NCBI GenBank assembly: GCA_903905665.1
Contig: CAIVHJ010000157.1
Location: forward strand, 1 to 18,247
Reading direction: 5' to 3'
From: an uncultured Phycisphaerales bacterium
GTDB taxonomy: Bacteria; Planctomycetota; Phycisphaerae; UBA1845; CAIVHJ01
Length of the DNA stretch: 18,247 bases
Every line of letters starts with the position of its first letter. The stretch's first letter is position 1. The translations under genes were made by a program, and so were the position numbers. The notes below the pieces were generated by a model. It was not told where the DNA came from. It saw nothing but the letters and a program-made list of their open reading frames with translations, and searched no databases. Shown here piece by piece: positions 14,808 to 18,247 of this stretch.

Positions 14808-16037
14808 ATGGACGCCGAAACGATTTTGAGGATCAAACCGGCTTTGACCCATTTTCTTCATCAATTCAGTGATTGTCTTGGTCGAGTCACCAACCGGATG
14901 CACCTGCAAACTTATGTGACCGGGCAGTTGTCCGACCTGGATCGCAAAAGCATCGAACCGATGGCGGACGCCGCCGGTGTTCCCCCGCGAACCCTGCAGG
15001 AATTTTTGGGGCTGCTCAAGTGGGACGAGTCGGCGGCGCGAGACCGGCTGCAACAACGGGTGGCCCGCCGACCGGCCTTTCATCCCCGCATCGGGATCAT
15101 CGACGAAACCAGTTTCATAAAGAAGGGACGCAATACCGCTTGCGTCCAGCGGCAGTATTGCGGTGCGGCGGGTAAAAAAGAAAACTGCGTGGTCAGCGTT
15201 CACCTGGGCTGGGCGGTGGACGACTTTCACACCTTGCTGGACGGCGAGTTGTACCTTCCGGAAGAGACCTGGCATGCGGATCGGATTCGCTGCCGGGCGG
15301 TCGGCATTCCCGACGAGGCAGTCTATCGTTCCAAGTGGCAGATGGCGCTGCAACAATTGGAGCGGGCGCTGGCGAACGGGGTGCGTTTCGACTGGCTCAC
15401 TTTTGACGAATGGTACGGCGGGAAACCCCCGTTTTTGCGGTCCCTGGAGGCCAAAGGACAAAACTATGTGGCGGAGATTCCGACGGACTTTACGGGCTGG
15501 ACGCAACCACCACAAGTGCTCTATCGGGACCACGTCCGCGATCGACGAGGAAGTCGGCCTCGTCGCTATCCGCGTTTGAAGGTTAAAAGTCCGGCGGCGG
15601 CCGAGGGGCAGGAGATTCTGCGGCATTCGCCCATTCTGCGGCGACAGAGCTGGGTCCGGTATCGTGTCAAGGAGGGCGACAACGGGCCAATGATCTGGGA
15701 AGCCAAGTGCCTTCCCTTCTGGATCAAAGATGAAAACGGGGTGCCCTCCAGACCCCACCTGTTGCTGTTCGCTCGCCAGGTACTCAAGCCCGAAGAAGTC
15801 AAATTCTTCTTGAGCAATGCGCCCGACACCACCCCGGTCGACACCTTGTTGTTGGTGGCCTTCAGTCGCTGGCGGATCGAGCGTCTTTTTGAGGACAGCA
15901 AAACTGAATTGGGTCTGGATCACTTCGAGGTTCGGAGTTTCAAGTCCATTTCTCGCCACTTGATCCTGACCTGCCTCAGTCACCTGTTCCTGGTGGAATT
16001 CCGCCAAGCCCATGGGGGAAAAAAATCCCGGAACTGA
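14808..16037 (+). CDS. IS701-family DDE transposase (frame 0 part)
   Basis: The frame has the marks of IS701 transposases: TGQLSDLDRKSIEPMADAAG near the N-terminus, the first Asp block IIDETSFIKKG, RQYCGAAGKKENC, the second Asp block WLTFDEWYGGKPPFL, and the Glu block RWRIERLFEDSKTELGLDHFEVRS. All three catalytic regions appear intact. ATG 14808 has AGGAGGT seven bases upstream; the in-frame ATG 14766 has none. The frame ends in GGKKSRN just after an A7 run, about 65 residues before the expected C-terminus. That C-terminus continues in the -1 frame from 16026 (PELTLAQLRTATRVLVPLW...) to 16261. Either programmed frameshifting or a homopolymer mutation explains this. Confidence 0.85.
   Translation: MDAETILRIKPALTHFLHQFSDCLGRVTNRMHLQTYVTGQLSDLDRKSIEPMADAAGVPPRTLQEFLGLLKWDESAARDRLQQRVARRPAFHPRIGIIDETSFIKKGRNTACVQRQYCGAAGKKENCVVSVHLGWAVDDFHTLLDGELYLPEETWHADRIRCRAVGIPDEAVYRSKWQMALQQLERALANGVRFDWLTFDEWYGGKPPFLRSLEAKGQNYVAEIPTDFTGWTQPPQVLYRDHVRDRRGSRPRRYPRLKVKSPAAAEGQEILRHSPILRRQSWVRYRVKEGDNGPMIWEAKCLPFWIKDENGVPSRPHLLLFARQVLKPEEVKFFLSNAPDTTPVDTLLLVAFSRWRIERLFEDSKTELGLDHFEVRSFKSISRHLILTCLSHLFLVEFRQAHGGKKSRN
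16019..16025 (+). other. A7 slippery run (A_AAA_AAA) in the IS701-like transposase
   Basis: The run is in phase with frame 0 as A AAA AAA followed by T, a heptamer that supports -1 slippage. After a -1 step the reading continues as I-PELTLAQLRTA and so on to TAG at 16259-16261. Without it the protein stops at 16037. Confidence 0.55.
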
Positions 16038-16261
16038 CCCTCGCCCAACTGCGCACCGCCACACGGGTGCTGGTGCCCTTGTGGAATCGCAACGGACGTT
16101 GTTCCCGACAACGGGCCTTGTCCCTCGCGGCGCAATTGACCTTAACGCAAACACGCAACGAACAAGCCCGTCGATCCCATCGGAAGCGAATGTTGCGGCG
16201 ATTGCATGAAATAAGCATATTTCTGAAGGATGTACACATATGCAGATGGTTTAAAAATTAG
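16026..16261 (+). CDS. C-terminal part of the IS701-like transposase in the -1 frame
   Basis: About 78 codons without a start near the junction. They read PELTLAQLRTATRVLVPLWN...RRSHRKRMLRRLHEI and are basic and helical, as expected for the C-terminal tail of IS701 transposases. The segment overlaps the right inverted repeat. It makes sense only as a continuation of the frame ending at 16037; separate translation from an internal ATG at 16067 is less likely. Confidence 0.55.
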
Positions 16262-16274
16262 CGTTGTAGTGTTA
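16258..16274 (+). repeat. right terminal inverted repeat of the IS701-like element
   Basis: TTAGCGTTGTAGTGTTA is the exact reverse complement of 14718-14734. Confidence 0.85.
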
Positions 16275-16443
16275 GGTAGGGTCTGGGGGGTAGATCGAAT
16301 TTCGTAGAGCATCCTAGAGGGTTTTTCTGCTTTGACTTGCTGTGAAGGACGATATATAGGTATACGGTCGTGGTCGGATGTTAGTGTATTGAGTAGTTTG
16401 TATTTTTCTAAGACAGCATATAGAATTCGATCCGCACGGGTTT

Positions 16444-16470
16444 GTAAGTTCTTATAAATAAAGCACTTAC
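16444..16470 (+). promoter_or_regulatory. tRNA-Gly leader: inverted repeat and -10-like box
   Basis: GTAAGT (16444-16449) and ACTTAC (16465-16470) are complementary and enclose TATAAA (16453-16458), which is well placed as a -10 for a tRNA beginning at 16474. No convincing -35 is present. The remaining 16275-16443 shows no gene. Confidence 0.3.
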
Positions 16471-16473
16471 AAT

Positions 16474-16546
16474 GCGGGCGTAGCTCAATTGGCAGAGCAT
16501 CAGCCTTCCAAGCTGAATGTTGACGGTTCGAACCCGTTCGCCCGCT
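16474..16546 (+). tRNA. tRNA-Gly (anticodon UCC)
   Basis: A complete 73-nt cloverleaf. The acceptor stem GCGGGCG pairs perfectly with CGCCCGC, the D-stem is GCTC/GAGC, the anticodon arm is TCAGC-CTTCCAA-GCTGA with anticodon TCC at 16507-16509, and the T-arm is GACGG-TTCGAAC-CCGTT. The discriminator is T and CCA is not encoded. An integrase fragment begins 114 bp downstream, so the 3' end of this gene may have served as an attachment site. Confidence 0.96.
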
Positions 16547-16619
16547 GTGCTGCAAATCATGCTGAATCACGGACTTCGTGATATCTGCTCGCGTCGGGCA
16601 GTGCGACTTATGAATCGTT

Positions 16620-16642
16620 AAAAACGGTACGTACCGTTTTTT
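16620..16642 (+). terminator. perfect 22-bp palindrome with T-run
   Basis: Bases 16620-16641 are a perfect palindrome with A5 on the left, core CGGTACGTACCG and T5 on the right. The T-run extends to 16642. It can act as a terminator for tRNA-Gly (in both directions). Because it lies between a tRNA and an integrase start, it could equally be a binding or crossover site for the recombinase. Confidence 0.5.
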
Positions 16643-16659
16643 CTGATTGGAGGTCACAC

Positions 16660-16818
16660 TTGCCAAAACTCTCACACAACAAACTCCCGTCTTACCGGCG
16701 GCACAAACCCCGTGGTCTCGCGGTCGTGACGCTGAACGGTAAAGATTATTATTGGGGACCGCACGGAACCCAATCGAGCAACGCCGAATATGATCGTCTA
16801 ATCGCTGAATGGTTGTGA
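16660..16818 (+). pseudogene. phage-type integrase, N-terminal fragment truncated by IS3-family insertion
   Basis: From TTG 16660, with GGAGG (16649-16653) upstream, a 52-residue peptide reads PKLSHNKLPSYRRHKPRG... and then YYWGPHGTQSSNAEYDRLI-AEWL. This matches my memory of the N-terminus of a tyrosine-recombinase group very frequent in planctomycetes (LxGxDxYLGxYGSxESxxEYxRLIxEWL). The frame ends at TGA 16816-16818, and those three bases are the first bases of the IS3-family terminus, so the insertion itself supplies the stop. The rest of the gene should lie beyond the element, outside or at the edge of this window. Confidence 0.7.
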
Positions 16819-16842
16819 CCTGCCCCCCTAAAACTGGACCAG

Positions 16843-16873
16843 GTGTAGAGTGATACTTCGTATCACTCTACAC
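16843..16873 (+). promoter_or_regulatory. perfect 14-bp hairpin in the IS3 leader
   Basis: GTGTAGAGTGATAC pairs without mismatch with GTATCACTCTACAC around loop TTC. It lies between the left terminus and the orfA ribosome site (AAGGAGG, 16882-16888). A stem of this strength near an IS end could block transcripts entering from outside; no T-run follows, so it is not a standard terminator. Confidence 0.5.
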
Positions 16874-16893
16874 TATAGATGAAGGAGGCAGGT

Positions 16894-17172
16894 ATGAAAG
16901 GCAAGCGTTATTCCCCCGAACAGATCATTCACCAGCTTCGTGAGGCTGAGGTTGAATTGGGCAAGGGTCGGACGATCGGCGAGGTCTGCAAACAATTGGG
17001 CATTCACGAGCAGACGTATTACCGCTGGCGGAAGGAGTATGGGGCGTTGAGCACGGATCAGGCTCGCCAACTCAAGGAACTACAGCGTGAGAATGCCCGG
17101 CTCAAGAATGTGGTGGCCAACCTGGCACTGGACAATGCGATTCTGAAGGAAGCAGCCCACCCAAACTTCTAA
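16894..17172 (+). CDS. IS3-family transposase OrfA (HTH and leucine-zipper protein)
   Basis: The 92-residue protein from ATG 16894 (AAGGAGG five bases upstream) begins MKGKRYSPEQIIHQLREAE, with helix-turn-helix VCKQLGIHEQTYYRWRKEYG near residues 36-55, then a coiled coil LKELQRENARLKNVVANLALDNAIL. It ends HPNF just after the slippery site. An upstream in-frame ATG at 16879 lies before the ribosome site and is not preferred. Alone it binds the IS ends; with OrfB by -1 frameshift it forms the active transposase. Confidence 0.88.
   Translation: MKGKRYSPEQIIHQLREAEVELGKGRTIGEVCKQLGIHEQTYYRWRKEYGALSTDQARQLKELQRENARLKNVVANLALDNAILKEAAHPNF
17160..17166 (+). other. programmed -1 frameshift heptamer C_CCA_AAC between orfA and orfB
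   Basis: The heptamer CCCAAAC is exactly in phase with orfA (C, CCA, AAC) and lies three bases before its stop TAA (17170-17172). A simultaneous -1 slip puts the ribosome in the orfB frame, giving ...HPN-LLSPARRRQAVQQV. This is the X XXY YYZ form of a -1 site, as used by IS3-family elements. Confidence 0.75.
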
Positions 17173-17195
17173 GCCCGGCGCGGCGACGGCAGGCG

Positions 17196-18122
17196 GTGCA
17201 ACAGGTGTGTGGGGTCCTGCCGGTTTCCCAGCGTCGGGCTTGCCGGGTGTTGAATCAGGCGCGGGCCACGCAGCGTTATCGACCGATGGTGGCTGATGAC
17301 GAGAAGCCTTTGACGCAGCGGATCGTGGCTCTGGCGTGTCAGTATGGACGGCATGGTTATCGCCGGATCACGGCGTTATTACGGCGGGAGGGTTGGACTG
17401 TGAATCACAAACGGGTCGAGCGGATTTGGAGGCAGGCGGGATTGAAAGTTCCTTCAAAACAGCCCCCACGGAGCCGAATCTGGCTGAACGACGGTTCTTG
17501 CCTTCGATTGCGACCGGAGTATGCCAATCACGTTTGGGCCTATGACTTCGTTCACGCGCGAACCCATGAGGGCCGGCCTTTGCGACTGCTGACTGTTGTG
17601 GATGAGTTCACCCGTGAATGCTTGGCCATTGATGTGGCTCGGAGCTTGAACTCAGAGGATGTGTTGGAGCGATTGGCCTGGCTGATGGCCACACGCGGTG
17701 CGCCGGAATTCATCCGTAGCGACAACGGCCCGGAGTTTGTAGCCGCGACGGTTCGTGAATGGTTATCAAAAGTCGGCGTCAAGACCCTGTACATCGAGCC
17801 AGGCAGCCCGTGGGAGAATGGTTATGTGGAGAGTTTCAACGGCAAGTTGCGAGATGAAATGCTCAACGGCGAGATCTTCTACACGCTGCTGGAAGCCAAG
17901 GTGCTGATCGAACGTTGGCGGGTAGAATACAACACGGTCAGACCGCACAGTGCGTCGGGTTATCAACCGCCGGCGCCGCAAGGGGTTGGGGCCGCGATTT
18001 TACGACGACGACCGCAGCGGGCTGCGCTTGAGCTGTGCAGGGCTCCGCTCCGCCCGCTGCTCGATCCAACCAAGACTGGAGAACTATCTCAGGGGTCAAT
18101 TCCGTATTCAGTTGAAATTTGA
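17196..18122 (+). CDS. IS3-family transposase OrfB (rve integrase core)
   Basis: The open frame reaches back to the orfA stop and reads LLSPARRRQAVQQVCGVLPVSQRRACRVL, so the real product is most likely the OrfAB fusion; GTG 17196 is the first start codon. After an HTH_21-like region, the DDE core is complete: Asp in HVWAYDFV, Asp in FIRSDNGPEF, and Glu in GSPWENGYVESFNGKLRDE. The ending RPHSASGYQPPAP is normal. The last 45 or so residues (RRRPQRAALELCRAPLRPLL... to PYSVEI) are atypical and pass a GCAGCGGGC/GCCCGCTGC inverted repeat (18014-18060). They probably read into DNA of a neighbouring element. Confidence 0.88.
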   Translation: MQQVCGVLPVSQRRACRVLNQARATQRYRPMVADDEKPLTQRIVALACQYGRHGYRRITALLRREGWTVNHKRVERIWRQAGLKVPSKQPPRSRIWLNDGSCLRLRPEYANHVWAYDFVHARTHEGRPLRLLTVVDEFTRECLAIDVARSLNSEDVLERLAWLMATRGAPEFIRSDNGPEFVAATVREWLSKVGVKTLYIEPGSPWENGYVESFNGKLRDEMLNGEIFYTLLEAKVLIERWRVEYNTVRPHSASGYQPPAPQGVGAAILRRRPQRAALELCRAPLRPLLDPTKTGELSQGSIPYSVEI

Positions 18123-18133
18123 GTGGCTCCTGT

Positions 18134-18247
18134 TTAAGCGACACGTTTTTGTTTTCCTTGAAGGGCGGTTTTCAACGCCGTTTTCAATTCTGCCAAGTAA
18201 CGATAACCATCGACCTTTTGCAATCGCGGCTCAATATCCAGCAAAGC
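18134..18247 (-). CDS. C-terminal end of another transposase (partial, runs off window)
   Basis: On the minus strand the last 114 bases are an open frame ending at TAA (18134-18136), giving 37 residues from ALLDIEPRLQKVDGYRYL to the basic end QGKQKRVA. A tail of the form LLDxExRxxxxxGYRxLxxL is one I associate with planctomycete transposases, but the family cannot be fixed from this much. Its stop lies 12 bp from the convergent IS3 OrfB stop, so two elements meet or are nested here. Confidence 0.5.
   Translation of the reverse strand, partial: ALLDIEPRLQKVDGYRYLAELKTALKTALQGKQKRVA

Larger units (their letters stand above)
14721..16271 (+). mobile_element. IS701-like insertion sequence
   Basis: The element is about 1.55 kb, bounded by inverted repeats and carrying one transposase frame plus a -1 continuation. 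Its outer ends read CACTACAACGC. The flanking tetranucleotides are TTAA (14717-14720) and TTAG (16272-16275). Both fit the YTAR-type target I recall for IS701, but they differ in the last base, so the duplication is imperfect or mutated. Confidence 0.75.
16816..18122 (+). mobile_element. IS3-family insertion sequence (right end not resolved)
   Basis: The left end TGACCTGCCCCCC followed by TAAAACTGGACCA is the terminus type I recall for IS3 elements of this group. OrfA and OrfB follow in the -1 arrangement. The matching right repeat (TGGTCCAGTTTTA then a G-run and CAGGTCA) is not found before the window ends; instead the 3' end of another transposase appears. The stated end is the OrfB stop and is a lower bound. 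Confidence 0.75.

Overview
The window is a GC-moderate bacterial segment with IS elements at both ends. The organism is probably a planctomycete or a relative. That guess rests on the style of the truncated integrase (a fragment reading like YYWGPHGTQ...EYDRLIAEWL), on the IS5-type transposase tail at the left edge, and on my memory of such proteins; no 16S or marker gene is present.

Layout. Positions 1-118 are the 3' end of an IS5-family transposase and the element's end. Positions 326-2856 (minus strand) hold preT and preA, the two subunits of an NAD-dependent dihydropyrimidine dehydrogenase, overlapping by ATGA. A tRNA-Leu(UAA) lies just upstream on the same strand. A gap containing a decayed tRNA-Gly-like sequence separates these from a divergent plus-strand operon of nine genes (3442-14369). 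In order it encodes a GNAT-like protein, a thiolase-fold protein lacking the nucleophilic Cys, a DUF35 zinc-ribbon/OB-fold partner, an FAD subunit of a molybdenum hydroxylase, a fused 2Fe-2S plus molybdopterin subunit, an FdrA-like protein, a DUF1116 protein, a cyclase-family metal hydrolase and a DUF2877 protein. Spacing is tight: ATGA, TAATG and TTGA overlaps or gaps of a few to about 110 bases.

The right end (14.7-18.2 kb) is mobile DNA. It contains an IS701-like element with perfect 17-bp terminal repeats and an apparent -1 frameshift on an A7 run. Next come an intact tRNA-Gly(UCC), a perfect 22-bp palindrome, and the first 52 codons of an integrase cut by an IS3-family element. The IS3 element has a textbook CCCAAAC slippery site. 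Last is the 3' tail of a further transposase on the minus strand.

How the genes may work together (inference). FdrA/DUF1116/DUF2877 correspond to the three-component oxamate carbamoyltransferase reported in E. coli (AllF/AllG/AllH). PreTA reduces pyrimidine rings, xanthine-dehydrogenase-type enzymes hydroxylate N-heterocycles, and cyclase-family proteins hydrolyse amide or cyclic amide bonds. Together this looks like a catabolic pathway for a nitrogen heterocycle or ureide ending in a carbamoyl transfer. The unexpected addition is a Cys-less thiolase/DUF35 pair, which resembles the retro-aldolase architecture known from steroid side-chain degradation (Ltp2/ChsH2-DUF35). I do not recognise this combination as a described pathway. 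No carbamate kinase, transporter or regulator is visible in the window.
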